In this document: positions 23,215 to 35,090 of the stretch, in pieces | Numbering within the stretch: position 1 is the first letter of the stretch | Layout: each line of letters starts with the position of its first letter | From: Micrasema longulum | Taxonomy: Eukaryota > Arthropoda > Insecta > Trichoptera > Brachycentridae | Length of the DNA: 64,000 nucleotides | Reading direction: 5' to 3' | Assembly: GCA_022494885.1 (NCBI GenBank) | Contig: JAGVSM010000221.1 | Location: 62,001-126,000, forward strand | The notes under the pieces: model-generated | Seen by the model: the letters and a program-made list of their open reading frames with translations, nothing else | Databases searched by the model: none | Told to the model about the DNA's origin: nothing | Position numbers and translations under genes: made by a program

Positions 23215-23525
23215 TCAAATATATTACTCAATGGGAAAAGGGAAAAAATGGGAAAGAGGAAAAAAGAAAGGAGGGGAGATTAAGGAAGAGAAAAGAGATG
23301 TTTTTTCAGACGTGATTTGAACAGAAGTACTGTAGTAACATCTTTGATGGTGGATGGGAGATGATTCCACAGTCGAGCTGCATGGACACTATATGAGTTA
23401 GAGTAGGAGGAGGAATTGTGAATGGGTATTAAGAGAGTGCCTTGAGAATTAAAACGCAGAGGTAAACCATGAACTTATAAGCGTTGAAAATTTTCACGCA
23501 GGTATATAGGAGCGTTAGGACTATG
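23215..23525 (-). pseudogene. LINE reverse transcriptase C-terminus (CR1/Jockey-like)
   Basis: On the minus strand one frame gives GLPLRFNSQGTLLIPIHNSS, then SYSNSYSVHAARLWNHLPST and LFKSRLKKHLFSLP followed by a stop. The pattern S.xxAARLWNxLP...FKxxLKxHLF is the extreme C-terminus of many non-LTR reverse transcriptases. One stop interrupts the frame upstream (RENFQRL*VHG). The rest of the ORF is missing. Clade assignment is uncertain because the catalytic core is absent. Confidence 0.8.
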
Positions 23526-24390
23526 ACATACATTGAACCAAAGTGAGAGGGAATGATAGTGATAGTGTATTAATGATTTAGTTGTCTTTGTTTTTTCTTG
23601 TATTTAATGGATTACATGTTTATATTATAACTTTGAATTTTCATCTGTGCACTTTTTAACGTTTTTTTTATAATGCTTGAATGTACCTACATTGCAATAT
23701 GCAAGCGTGCTGTAATTTACGTCTTCTTCTTCAATTTGTTCTGTTCTAGAAGTAAGCTGCTACTTGTCAAATGTTGTGATGCAACTGTCAGGAAGACGAT
23801 AACCTGGCCGAATTTAACTTTCGAAAAATGACTTGTAATTTGTCGATATCAGAAAAATAATAAAGTTTGAGTCTACCTTGAAGTTGATCATAAAAAATGG
23901 TTAACTCAGTATAATACATTATTATTCCATTCGATTTATATCTGGTGGTTAATGTTAATCACATTGGGAAACGCAAACAATGGCTATAAAAATCTATTTC
24001 CAAAAATTAAAAATGCAATTACTTTCAGCGAAGCAGATCGTAAAACAAAATCTCTTTCCCCCTTTAAAACAAATCGATTAATTCGTGCTTTTAGTCAGAT
24101 GGTAACAATGTACCTAATGATAATTACCTTCGATATGAACCATAGATAAATGTTGATATTTTTATACCCGGAATAAATGGAATTAAGCAGAAAAGGTTAT
24201 CCATTGCGTCAGGTTCTCACAACTCGGTCAATTTCTTGTGCAATAATTTCGCTATTAATAAAAACACAAAGAAATTTTATTACCTATAAAAGCACCTATC
24301 ATCAATATCGACAGCGTTTCATCGTTTTGGCCTTTCAACTGTATAAAAACAAAACACTGCACCTCCATTTTGTTTTTTTTAATAAAAAAA
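23526..24390. other. No feature seen
   Basis: AT-rich, short frames without resemblance. Confidence 0.5.
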
Positions 24391-24580
24391 AAAGGAATAA
24401 CCCTCTTAGCCTTTGTTTTAAAGTGACATAAAAGGAACTTATTAAAAATACACCACAACAACCAGGCCACTAAAAAAAAACAAAAAATTTTTTTGGACTC
24501 GTGGGAATTTAGCCCTTTCCAATTTCGATATTTACTCAATATAAACCAAATGCCGCCTATGCAACGCCTGCATTTTACTT
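24391..24580 (-). repeat. SINE-G copy 2, decayed
   Basis: It aligns with the copy at 25.4 kb through ggaataac at its left, a central A-rich then T-rich stretch, a B-box remnant (actcgtgggaatttagcc) and the right end cgcctgcattttacttattc. Confidence 0.5.
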
Positions 24581-24589
24581 ATTCTTCTT

Positions 24590-24975
24590 TCCAGGTGTGT
24601 ATCGTGGCATCTCATTAGGGCAGAAAACTTATTTGACTGAAGAATGAATGAATAAATAAGAGAACCCACGCAGCAAACTTCGGTGACAACTGTCATCAAG
24701 TGGAGGCCATGCAGTTGGCTGGGCCCTACACCGCGGATGCCTCCTAAGAGATTTTACCACGCTTGCCTACTTTACAAGGTACCAAGTTCTCGACGTCCTG
24801 GACGTATGCTGCTGACTCTCGGCAGTTTATGTCAGAGTTACGCCACGCGAACCTGACTTGGGGGGACGCGCAGGGGCTGACAGCCAAAAGAAATACCCAG
24901 AGGCACTATGTGGACACCATATGATTCAACTAGGGAGCCGACGCGGAATGATGATGATGATGACGATGTGTGTAA
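24590..24975 (+). pseudogene. RTE-5: RTE-type ORF C-terminus with GAT tail
   Basis: One plus frame reads QFMSELRHANLTWGDAQGLT and AKRNTQRHYVDTI before a TGA, close to the LTWxDAxGLTADRxxYR end of one RTE-like lineage. Upstream, SSRRPGRM is in another frame. A (GATGAT)n tail at 24947-24967 marks the 3' end. Severely truncated; a different lineage from RTE-1 to RTE-4. Confidence 0.72.
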
Positions 24976-25404
24976 TTAGCAAATCGCTTATAAATTCATC
25001 ACTTTAAAAAACATGACTGTATGTTTTTTAAAAAAGGTAGATTTTAAATCTTGCATACAAATGACAACAACTTAAAAATAATTTAAAAAGAAAATATTTC
25101 TCATTAGATGGGATTTGAAAAATAAGGTTCTTTTAATCAATAGTTGAATAAGATTTCAATAAAGCCCATTATACAATGTTCTATTGTAATGGTTACTCAT
25201 TATCTAGTAAATTTATATTCCTCCCATCTTCCCGTCCCTTTTAAAAAAATATATTTCTCCCACAAGATTAAACATGTTTTTTTATTAAAATCGAAGCAAC
25301 TAGGTGTTACCTTTTATAAGCATGTGTCCAAAGAGCGCGTTAGTTTTTAGAAAGATTTTATAAATTGTATAATACATTAATACTATAGGTATATACTAAA
25401 TACT
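24976..25404. other. No feature seen
   Basis: AT-rich. Confidence 0.5.
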
Positions 25405-25640
25405 TTTTTTTAAAAGGAATAACTCGCTGAGCCTGTCAGCAGGTGGGAAAGAATAGATATGGAAGGAAATTATAAAAATACCCCAAAACACCCAGACCTC
25501 AGAAAATCTTTGTTGAATTTTTTTCCTCAACTGGCGGGAGTCGAACTCGCGACGCAGTTTGCAGTTCACCGTCTAACAAACTGCACCACGGCGCAGCGTG
25601 GCATAGTGGCGTCTGCGCCTGCATTTTGTGTTGATTTTCA
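25405..25640 (-). repeat. SINE-G copy 1 (tRNA-derived)
   Basis: On the minus strand the head cgtggtgcagtttgttagac (A box) and gcgagttcgactcccgccag (B box) are well kept, followed by a body running to gctcagcgagttatt. A frame at 25459-25680 crosses it and is not a gene. Confidence 0.75.
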
Positions 25641-25854
25641 TCTTGCAAACTTCATAAAATGTAATTTTTTGAGACAATAAACATATCTTTAATATTTAAA
25701 GGATTAACTTTGTAGTTAAATATTTTACTATCCGTAATTAAATATTTGTTTAAAACCACTTACTGACTGTTTTCCCCTTTCTTCCTCCCCTCCCTCTTTG
25801 TTTAACTATTTCTCCTACATCATCAAACATTTTCATAAACTAATCAGTGCTTGT

Positions 25855-26065
25855 TAGGGTTGCCTACTAAAAGCATGTGGTTTCAAATGGGTATGTAGGT
25901 TTTATATTTTTGTGCAATAACTATAGTGAAGGTGTATTGTGTGTTTTGCATGTTAGTTTAAATGGTGCCTGACAATGAGACGAGTACATCTCAAACCGGT
26001 TTACATAGAAAAGTCAATGAGTGGTTTATCAAACAAATATTTAATATCATTAAGTAGAACATATT
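25855..26065 (+). repeat. Family E (Penelope-like tail) copy
   Basis: It shares gtgttttgcatgttagttta, the hammerhead-like core and the following acatagaaaagtcaatgagt and aaatatttaatatcatt with the 48.3 and 62.6 kb copies. It matches the kind of Penelope-like element end that carries a hammerhead. No GIY-YIG or RT coding part is present. Confidence 0.55.
25963..26007 (+). ncRNA. Hammerhead-like core, degenerate
   Basis: CTGACAA at 25969-25975 (the invariant G8 is A), a GAGAC arm with a partly paired ATCTC, then AAACCGGTT in which the first G of GAAA is lost and the cleavage triplet is damaged. Not expected to cleave. Confidence 0.45.
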
Positions 26066-27324
26066 GCAATTGAAAAATCTGAATAGAAGACTGATCTGCC
26101 AGTTTGCGTTATTACGATATTTTTATGACAGTATAAATACCTCAATTTTGGGGATATATAATTATACACCACTTTGTTCTAGGTGTCCTATAAAGAGTTT
26201 AGTGCTGAAAAAGAAGACGATGATTAGTTCACTCAAGGGTTAATAATAATAATAAGGGTGAATTCAAATAATCCGATACAATACACTGTTTCTAGTTTCA
26301 TATTTTACAAATTTACGAGACTACAAAAATCGACTGTTAAAGAATAGTAAATGTTTACTTCTATCATTCACAATACCGTGGTGTTACTTACTTGGTTTTA
26401 CTGCGGGACAACTGCGGAATTGAGTAATATACCACAGATGAAATGGTTCATAAGCATTCGAAATGAAGTCATCAAAAGATCGAACATCACGTCACGATGT
26501 AAATAAAAATCGTTTATTAAAACGTCAAACGTTTCGCGATCGGAATGCCGAAACAAAACAAGCGATCGACAGATAAAATCGTATATTTGTATAGAGCAGA
26601 AATATAGAGGATTGACCAAAGCAAACATCAGAGCCTTATGCTAGAAAGATATGACATTTTGTCACCTACTCGACAAAAGTCGAGTTGTCATCTCAGTTGC
26701 TTTGTCATTTTGCTAGTATTATTTAAAAACCCCATGACAAAGATCACGAAAATATGTTGTTTCTAATCTAACTTCCGTATTTTTATTTTATTTTTGCGTA
26801 TTTTTGCGTGTAATAAATTTTCGCAAAAAAAATTTTTCTTGGTGACACTTTAATTACATTAATAATTATTATTAATGTCACTTAAATGTTTTATGAAATA
26901 TTTCGTATATTTTATGTTTTTACCCGCTTCAGTAATCATTAGAAAATTTAAAAGGTTTTTTTTTTTTAACAACTGAATTTTACTAACAGAATATGAATAT
27001 TCTTCATAATAGCCGTTTCGTGCTCAAAATGCGATTGAAAGTTGATTTTTAATGGTGCATGAAGTAAATACTACATTCATTTTAATTAATCAATAATGCG
27101 GTATAAATCTTAAAAAAAACCTCGTAGCTCGTAACATTTTTTATTTTCACCCGAGAATATTTAGAAGTCGTTTTTTCTGCATGTAAATTTAAATGACGAG
27201 CAACTTCTGAGACTTTTTCATTTTGACTCCCTGACAAATGCCGCGATGTTTTCGATATAAAATTTCTTCATAAAATATTAAACTATAAAGTAGGTACCTA
27301 ATAACCTTCTCAATAAAATACAAA
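26066..27324. other. No feature assigned
   Basis: AT-rich. A 76-codon minus frame (26398-26628) has no recognisable domain. Confidence 0.45.
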
Positions 27325-27750
27325 TAAATGTGGGGTTGAGAACACTTATACATCGGAACATATTTAAACTGCCTTTGTTTTCAAGTAATGTAAAACTCCG
27401 CACACCTTTGGCTCGCATGCGTCGGGAATATAACATATATTTGATTTGCTGGAGTTGGTGTGTTTCCGTGTACCTGGTCGACATACCCGCCACAGATCTC
27501 CTTTTTGTTCTGCAAGTTCTAGGACCAACTATCACATGCACTCGCCTATCCCTAGGCTCCATAGATATGGCAATCAGTAAGATTCTGAATTTTTGGTTCT
27601 GGACTTGATAGTTTTAAAACGAGTCTGATTTCTTTTTTTCATTCGCAATATTATTCTTAACTTTTCTTTATATTTAAAAATGTTTTTCCTTTTTTTATTT
27701 TTTCATATTTATATATTTTTTCGTTTATTTTTTTGGTTGCTTATGTGTTA
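27325..27750 (+). pseudogene. LINE ORF C-terminus with 3' UTR
   Basis: Frame 27330-27608 contains NIFKLPLFSSNVKLRTPLAR and MRREYN, like the last conserved segment of Jockey/R1-type reverse transcriptases (xxxRTPLxRMxxxYN), then a hydrophobic tail. It is followed by a T-rich 3' UTR that runs into the tandem duplication and ends in aatgaataaataaataaa. Only the C-terminus is present. Assignment rests on a short motif. Confidence 0.5.
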
Positions 27751-28088
27751 CCTATTTGTTACTATTGTTATAGTTATGCAATTTTATAATTTTTTGTTAT
27801 GTTTTTATATACGTATTTTTTTTTTCATATTTATGTTCAATGTATGTTAAAGGCAATTTATGCCGTTTATTTAAAATGAATAAATAAATAAATATATTGC
27901 TCAAATAACAAATCAACAACCTATTTGTTACTATTGTTATAGTTATGCAATTTTATAATTTTTTGTTATGTTTTTATATACGTATTTTTTTTTTCATATT
28001 TATGTTCAATGTATGTTAAAGGCAATTTATGCCGTTTATTTAAAATGAATAAATAAATAAATTTATTGCTCAAATAACAAATCAACAT
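27751..28088. repeat. 169-bp tandem duplication of a LINE 3' UTR
   Basis: Two adjacent copies, 27751-27919 and 27920-28088, are almost identical (a difference near the end, aaatatattg versus aaatttattg). Each ends in a (AATA)n tail followed by ttgctcaaataacaaatcaa. Confidence 0.9.
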
Positions 28089-28204
28089 AATTCATGATAT
28101 TCTCCCACTTTTTGCAAATAATCTCTTAGGAATAAATTTTAGTAAACATGCACAACCTTTTTATGTATTGAAAATTAAATCATTTTAGTTTCTTCAAAAT
28201 AATA

Positions 28205-28390
28205 ATAATCTTCGGCGGCCTCCGTGATGTAGTGGTCAAGACGCTTGACTCACGCTCGGAAGATTCCGGGTTCGATTTCCGGTGAGAACACAAAAATTAA
28301 AATGTAATTTTTCTCAAGCCTGGGTGTTTTGTGATGTAATTCACCACTGTAATTGGGCCTGGCCTGTTGTGGTGCAAAAATTTCTTTTTT
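28205..28390 (+). repeat. SINE-H copy, full length
   Basis: The head cggcctccgtgatgtagtgg, B box ccgggttcgatttccggtga, body gcctgggtgttttgtgatgt and aattgggcctggcctgttgt, ending ggtgcaaaaa. The best SINE-H copy in the window. Confidence 0.85.
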
Positions 28391-28893
28391 TAAAAATCAA
28401 TTTCAATTGTTGACATTCCAAGAAAATATTTGATAAATGGAATTAATGATTTTCACCGGAACACATTTCTATTTTAAAAGTACTTTCAGTGGGTTTTTAT
28501 ACACGATACTTTAAAGCTGATCCTTGCAGGATTTAGCAAATTTTGGTGTAGCTTGAAAAATAACATTCCATTCCGTTCCATTCCATTTTTAACTTGTTTT
28601 CTCAAAGTTTGTCATTTAGGGGGTTTAATCAGCATACCGACGATATATCGAGATTTGACATCCACGGCTGTGCTATCCACTGAACTAACTCCTTAAGATC
28701 TTCCACTATGCATACTGTGAATTGGAAAATCGTGTTCTATAAGTGCGCGTCTTGTGAGGTGGATTTAAGGACATGGTAAGTGGAAAAATGTGTCGAGTTA
28801 ATGTCTATGAATAAACCTACAAAGGTTTCACTTTCGAGATTAAAATTAATGTTTTCAAATATACAAACTAGTAATGGCAAAAGCATATTGGCA
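28391..28893. other. No firm feature
   Basis: A TTCCATTCC-type short repeat lies at 28565-28590. A weak tRNA-like head may lie on the minus strand at about 28640-28690 (gttagttcagtggatagcac); too short to call. Confidence 0.35.
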
Positions 28894-28975
28894 CGACCCC
28901 TAGTGTGTAATGGGTAAAATGCTGCCAGGGGGGGTTTCGGGTTCAATTCTTAGTGAGATCGCAATAATTTTTTAT
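28894..28975 (+). repeat. SINE-H head fragment
   Basis: tagtgtgtaatgggtaaaat is a decayed A-box region; the B box lies in tcgggttcaattcttagtga, followed by gatcgcaa and a T-rich stretch. Confidence 0.55.
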
Positions 28976-29884
28976 TTATTTAATGCACAAAATACACAAT
29001 TTTACATACACTTAATTATATGTTTTTTATGTCCCGACTTGTTAGAAAATTCCGTGGTCGAAACCCCTCGATATATTAATCAAAAATATTTATTTATACA
29101 TCAAAATAATATACAAGTAATCAAAACAATATGCAAAATAATAATAGAAAAATATATATAACAAAAATTTAAACATGTCGAAAAATGAAATAAAGATAAG
29201 TTACATAATAATACGTATGACATTGATGATATACACATACACGTATATGGATAATGATGAAGACAGCAGCGATGTTATATATTTATTCCTGAAGCAATCT
29301 CATACAATGGTCTCTACCCCTCGATACAATCCAAGTATGGATCTGCATCTTAAATATAGACGTTGTTTTGGAGAACTTAATATGTTCATCCAAAACGTTG
29401 AACACTCTTGGAGCTATATATGAAAAGTGTCTGCTTAACAAGATATTTTGTTTGTTTTTACTTTACATTTATTTTTTTATTTGAAAGCCTTCAAAATGTC
29501 AAGTAGACGAAAGTGAGCATTATTGACACCTTCTGATCACGTTCAATCGAGTTCAAAGCTGCCAAAGCTCTTCGCGATATTTGCGCAATGTATGTTGAAA
29601 TATTATGAATTATTGACTTATTTGTTGTGAAATATTAATGAATATGAATATGGTGAATATATTTTTGACTAATTTAATATAAAATAACAAAAACCTTTTT
29701 TTTATTTTTTGTCATATTGTTCTCTTCATTTGGAAAACAATCAGACACAACTTATCTTAACACTAAATTATTCAATGATTTATTAAACATATATTGTTTT
29801 CAAACTTATATGTATATAGGTATACAGAAAGAAATTATATAAATGAGCTCTATTTTAAACTATTTTAATATTTAAATTTTCAAT
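28976..29884. other. No feature assigned
   Basis: AT-rich, with an open frame at 29175-29423 that shows no family resemblance. Confidence 0.45.
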
Positions 29885-30770
29885 TTCTCTGTTAATTATT
29901 GTGTTCTCTATGACATTTACATTCTTAAATGTAAAAAAATATCAAGCGCATTGTTAAGTGTCCTCAGCACGGGTTACCCGAGCAAGAACACATTATTTTC
30001 AAACAGATTTAGAATGAGAAAACTTATATGTGTATTTACTAGATTAAGGAATATATTAACCATCGAAAAATTAAAATCAATTTACTTTCCATTCGCCCAA
30101 TCCATATTACAGTACGGAATAATCGGATGGGGTAGTGCTTTTAAAACAAATATTTTACCGGTTAAAAAAATACAAAAAATAATTACAAAGGTTATTTTAA
30201 AAAAAAACATCTACTTTTCCCACGGTTCAATTATTTTAAAAATTTAAGGTTTTAGATATAAAATTGCCATATAAAAAGAATTGTTTGCCTCAAATACATA
30301 AAGACAAAATAAATAGTAGTATTTCTAGGCCACAAAACGTACGTACGCGACCTAGAACAGGTGATAATATCTTAATTCCCAAATTGAAAACAACTACAGC
30401 ACAACATCAATATACTTACAGAGGAATATTTTTCTTTAATGAAATGAATAAAGATATTAAAAAGTACAGTCAGGAATACAATATATTTAAGAAAGAAGTG
30501 AAAAGCTACATTTATAATTCTTATTTATGTAACACTGACTAAAAACATCGTTTATATATTATTTTTGTAATTTATATATCCCAAAAATATTATTTATTAA
30601 AATATAATAAACTATTGTACGACACTCCCCATTATGTACAGAATTTTTTTTATTTTTTTTTACGTAATGTGAAACGTTAATGTAAATTATATATTTAATT
30701 CATGTAAAAAATTGTATTTAGTGGTAACATTGTATTTTCATTTGTTATCCGAATAAAAAATGTTAAAAAA
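29885..30770 (+). pseudogene. Jockey-like LINE: RT C-terminus and 3' UTR
   Basis: 29885-29990 resembles the 3' UTR of the minus-strand LINE at 55.9-56.2 kb (cattgttaagtgtcctcagc and acgggttacccgag). From 30004 the frame reads FRMRKLICVFTRLRNILTIE, SIYFPFAQSILQYGIIGWGS and KIQKIITKVILKK, then after a shift at about 30247 continues IKLPYKKNCLPQIHKDKINS and FFNEMNKDIKKYSQEYNIFK, ending KSYIYNSYLCNTD. This is the thumb and C-terminal part of a Jockey-like RT (QYGIIGWG is diagnostic). A short 3' UTR follows. One frameshift; otherwise fairly intact, though the catalytic core is missing. Another, older copy of the same family is at 37.1 kb. Confidence 0.85.
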
Positions 30771-31500
30771 GGCTATTTATTTATTTATTAATAAACATGG
30801 CACATAGTGCCTTTTACAACACAAAAAATACATACTGTGTAGAAATAAACACTTCAATACAGTAGATAAAAGAGGAAAAAACAAAAAAAAAAGAAAGCAT
30901 AAAAAGTTTACATGTATATATTATTTCACAATGGCTTCATTCAATAAACACGAAACATATTGTGTTAAAAAATAAAAAGTCATCATAAGGAATAAAAAAT
31001 AAAATTTAAAAAAAACATTACATGGAATATAAAAATCAAAATGTAAGAAATTTTTTATTTTTTTTTAATTATTTTAAAAAATGGAAATTTTTACAGAATT
31101 GTACATAATTCAAAAAAATGAGTTTATAACTAACTTATATAATATCAATTCTTATAGTTTTAGCATCAACAAATAAATCTATAATAACTTTCGCAAACAT
31201 TCAAATCATCAAAAGTTTAAAAAAGGTATGCCAATAATACACTTGCGTGCTATTTATTAAACGTGATATGAGCTTATTAAAATATTCGATTTCTTAGAAT
31301 GACCAATATGATATTATCACCGTTTAACTCTTTCCATCTTTTAAGATTCTGAATCAAAAACAAAATTACAAGATTTGATCCTTGAAACAATTTAAATTTT
31401 GGATTCAAAGGAGTTCCGTATAATTTGAATGATTTTTTCTTATGATCGGACCGTTTTAGGACACCGTTTAAAAAACTCAAATGCCAATTTAATCCCTAAT
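30771..31500 (-). repeat. Possible LINE 3' end, minus strand
   Basis: The left boundary is tatttatttatttattaata, the complement of an AATAAATA-type LINE tail, followed by a noncoding stretch and a minus frame at 31277-31480 (LKRSDHKKKSFKLYGTPLNP) that could be an ORF end but has no clear family match. Confidence 0.3.
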
Positions 31501-31844
31501 AATATATGAGAATAAACTCCTTTTAAGATTAGTAAGACACGAATAGGGAAAAATAATCACCTTGATCCAAAGCTAATATCATGATACGGACTGAATCGTT
31601 TTGAATCGATGATTTTAAAGGTTTTTATCGATACGCCGAAAATGTTTATAATAACACAAAATGCTTGCAAAGTTGAACAGATAATATAAAATAATTTTTT
31701 AAACACATAGATTCATTTTCAAATAAAAAACAATTATTTTTATTTAACATCACTACAAAATTAATTAAACTTAAAGTTATAGGATTTAATTACAATTTTA
31801 ATCCAAACATTACCCTGTAGAAATAGATACGAACTCTTGCGAAA

Positions 31845-32075
31845 ATACGATTTGTACCTACCTAAGTAAATCTCATCCGCATTAATAAAGGTTTTGGTTA
31901 CAAAACTTCCCAAAAATAAACAAATTAAAGTATCGAATACTTACGGATGTTTAAATATTTGCAGAATGATGAATGTTACACGGTGCGTCGGTGACCATAT
32001 AAACGAGTCCATGACCGGTTAGGCCCTGCAAATTTTGAGAACTTCATAAATATTCTCCATCTCTTTTGTATTATA
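31845..32075 (+). repeat. Family A fragment, forward, old
   Basis: Relics of aatctcatccgcattaataa (aatctcacccgcgtaaataa in other copies), gcagaatgatgaatgttaca and ttctccatctctttt align in order. Confidence 0.6.
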
Positions 32076-32322
32076 TTTTATTTATATTTTCGTTTTAATA
32101 AATTTATTTTGAGATATATTTTTTTACTGTACTAATGTGGCGCCATGTGTATTATGTGTGTCTGTACGTATGTGCATTTTTAGGTACATATAGAAATGTA
32201 ATATATCCAGGACATAAATTATTTTTAATTTCTATTCGCTATTAACAAGTGTAGGATGAAGATGGACTGGCATGGCTCAGCTCGAGGTCTTATATGTTAA
32301 TAGTGTTTTTAAATATATTGCA

Positions 32323-32958
32323 TATTTTTTTTTTTTTTTTTTTTATTTATTTATTTGATTTAATAGCATAATTATACATTTTTACAATTTAAAAAAATTT
32401 CACTTGTTATATTTTTACTAAAACTAAAATCCCACCAAGCCACTTTTTGTAGCTTGTTGGTGAAGATTATATTTATACTGACTTAATAATATTATTTACA
32501 TTTATAAAAACAATGAATTACATATAAAAATTAACAGCCGGAAAGATCAGAATAAACATGTTTATACAAATAATAATATATAAATTTATTTTTTAAATAC
32601 AAGAAAATACATGAAAAAATAAAATATTTATACCTAAGCTACTATTCATATATAAACTCTTGATCGAGTAGCCACTCTCTTATTTTGCTCTTGTTACAAT
32701 GTGAGTTAAATTTAAGTTCTTTTGGTAATAAATTAAAAATTCTAGGTACTAAATATTTGAGAGTTCTATTTCCATATTTATTGCATACTTTTGGTACTAC
32801 CAAGCCATCATTAGACGTGAAGCGTGTATTATGGTTATGTTTGAGAGGAAACTTGAATGTATTACTATGAAATTGTTCCAAAATGTCATTATTTTATTGC
32901 CCTTGTATATCTTTGCCACATAGTTTTATTTTCTTTTTGTTCAGTTTCTTGTACATAT
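32323..32958 (-). pseudogene. LINE-K: Jockey-like RT C-terminus, hairpin 3' UTR and poly(A)
   Basis: On the minus strand: KKLNKKKIKLCGKDIQG (about 32890-32950), then EQFHSNTFKFPLKHNHNTRF, VPKVCNKYGNRTLKYLVPRI and FNLLPKELKFNSHCNKSK at 32642-32881. The order HNHNTR, KYGNRTLKYLxPRxFNxLP is the C-terminal end of Jockey-like reverse transcriptases. A 3' UTR with a hairpin (accaacaagctacaaaaagt, 32445-32464 on the minus strand) follows, and the element ends in a T run on the plus strand (32323-32343), its poly(A). The 5' continuation is interrupted by SINE-B and resumes at about 33203. A relic of the same region is at 45.5 kb. Confidence 0.85.
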
Positions 32959-33196
32959 CATCATTCCCTTTCCGCACTCAATGGGGCATAGGGCACTTCA
33001 TTGGTTCACCAATCGCCGTGTTTTTTTATCATTTTTGTAACATGAATGTACGATGATCCGTCATACGATTCAAGTACTAGTTGTATAAAAACATCATTTT
33101 AAATCAATATTTCATATGAACCATGTCAGGAATCAAACCCGAGACCTCTTGCGTGGTAGGCATACGCACTGACCACTACACCATGAGGCCGACTAA
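32959..33196 (-). repeat. SINE-B inserted into LINE-K
   Basis: A full SINE-B in reverse (catcattccctttccgcact to accactacaccatgaggccg). Flanked by acatat at 32953-32958 and 33197-33202, a short direct repeat consistent with a target duplication. The 45.5 kb copy of LINE-K shows the uninterrupted sequence (gaagaaacataaatgcaaga). Confidence 0.8.
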
Positions 33197-33202
33197 ACAT
33201 AT

Positions 33203-34167
33203 GTTTCTTCATATAACTGGTTATTTAGCTTTGATACGCTGCGATTAGTGTACGACTTTGGTTCCATGAAGTTGGAATTTATGTCTCAATAAATTAATGT
33301 AACATAAATATATTGTGAATAAATAAATTAAAAAAATAACACATTCATGTATTTTCAATTTTATAAAATAAATATAGGCGAATCATAGAAAAATAAATTG
33401 GAATAACCCTGCAATAATAAATACATGGGTACATATTTAAGAGTATTTACTATGCAAATTGATATCCATTTGGCAATTCTCAACCTGAGTACGACCCATT
33501 GTTTTGCTGCGAACTGTAGCTAACTTAATACCCAATAGTCATATATTGGTTTTCCTGCGTTTGGGCTCCTCTATAGCTTGGCGCATTATTACTCTGAGAT
33601 TATAACCGTATTATTGTATATGTGACTGTAGATTTCAATAAATAAAAAAATAACAAACAAATAAAAAAAACCCTAGTAAAAAAATGAACATCCATAAAAA
33701 CATTTGTAATCACAGTCTATGTAGATATGAGTGAATCTATTCCAATTGCGCTTAGCCACAGGATGATTTAGAAAACAGATATCGGCAGAACTTCTATATC
33801 CAAGATAGTTTTTGATCACCGTGTTCTAATATTAAAATGTCATATCTCATGATTCTTCGGACGTGAAGTTAAAATCTCGATGACTTTCAAAATAGACCCG
33901 ACCCAGTCAGAGTCATCGTGCTTATAAGGCTATGTTAAAACCTCTTTGCCGCTTCTATACTACACTTCAAATATCCGTGCACATTAAAACTTTCATAATA
34001 GTTTCTTTGAAAGAAATACGTGAATTGAATAAAAACGTTAAAAATAATTTTATCACTCATTAAATAAAAACTCTTTACACAAACGGACGCCAAATGCAGT
34101 TCTGAGTGTAAAATAAAACCACAACCCTGGACTAGTGTTTTTAACTACTATTAACTATAACTACTAT
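33203..34167. other. LINE-K stub (33203-33240), then nothing seen
   Basis: The first 30-40 bases continue LINE-K (tgtttcttcat). The rest is AT-rich without assignable features. Confidence 0.45.
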
Positions 34168-35090
34168 TAACGCGATATCTTCGTAGGGTAGGCAAAATGA
34201 ATGGACCCCGACACACGTCTATCCTGGCATACATTTCTAGCTTCTCCCACATTCATACATCTTGTCATCCATGCCCTTTGGTTTTGCCTGCTTTTGACAT
34301 GACCAGACTTAAGATTTTGGTTTATCTGATCGTGCCACGTCTTCCTTGGTCGTCCGTATCTCTCGTTACCGTTCATTTTTGCCATATTTACTTGGTTTAC
34401 CATTCTTATGTCATTCATTTGTTCTATTTGACCAAACCATCTGAGACCCTTTCTTAATCTTATCAAGTATACCTGACTCAGATTTACACTCTCGCCTGAT
34501 TTCATCATTCGTAACTCTGTCATACATTGATTTCCCACAGATTCGATGCATTTTTGATGCCTTCACTCGGCTTTTATCCTTTCTCTGCCAGTTCCATGCT
34601 TCACTTCCATACACAAGTGTTGGGACTTAAACTCTGTGGTGCACTCACAGTTTAGCTTCGATTGACAAATTTTTATTCGCAATCCCAGTGCTTAGTGCGC
34701 CGTTCATTTTGCTGTCCGCATTCACTCTCCTTTCAACATCTGTTTCTACTCTTCAATCTCATGAAAACATGCTCCCCGAATACACAAATTCTTCTATTTG
34801 TTCAAGACATTTGGTATTTGCATTTTTTACGCAGTCAGTAACCTCATTTCTCCTTTCAAATACCATCACTTTTGACTTACTTTCGTTCATCACCAATTTG
34901 CTCTCCAGGCATACATCATACATTCTAGAGACTATTTATTGTGAATTCTTCTCTCTGCTTGCGAATAGAAGTGCATTATCAGCGTACAACAAGCGGCTTT
35001 TTTATCAAATTTTGCTTCAATACTCATACATTCTATCTCTGTCATACAGTTGACACATCCCTGTTTCACGCCTTTTGAAATCGCAAACCA
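34168..35090 (-). pseudogene. RTE-2 copy, minus strand, RT palm to C-terminus
   Basis: Minus-strand reading starts near 35010 with LLYADNALLFASREKNSQ, so the catalytic YADD is YADN in this copy, which removes a metal-binding aspartate. It continues with VNADSKMNGAL, LVYGSEAWNWQRKDKSRVKA (34411-34614) and, after shifts, GLRWFGQIEQMNDIRMVNQV, ERYGRPRKTWHDQINQNLKS and CMNVGEARNVCQDRRVSGSI (34167-34538). Order and spacing match RTE-2 at 11.5 kb. Several frameshifts and stops. The C-terminal 120 codons form one open frame, which suggests moderate age. Confidence 0.9.

Noticed and set aside
28640..28690. Reverse tRNA-like head
   Set aside because: The A-box-like gttagttcagtggatagcac has no convincing B box and no second copy.
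32323..32343. Assembly gap or sequencing artefact (long T run)
   Set aside because: It sits exactly at the 3' end of a minus-strand LINE and is its poly(A) tail.
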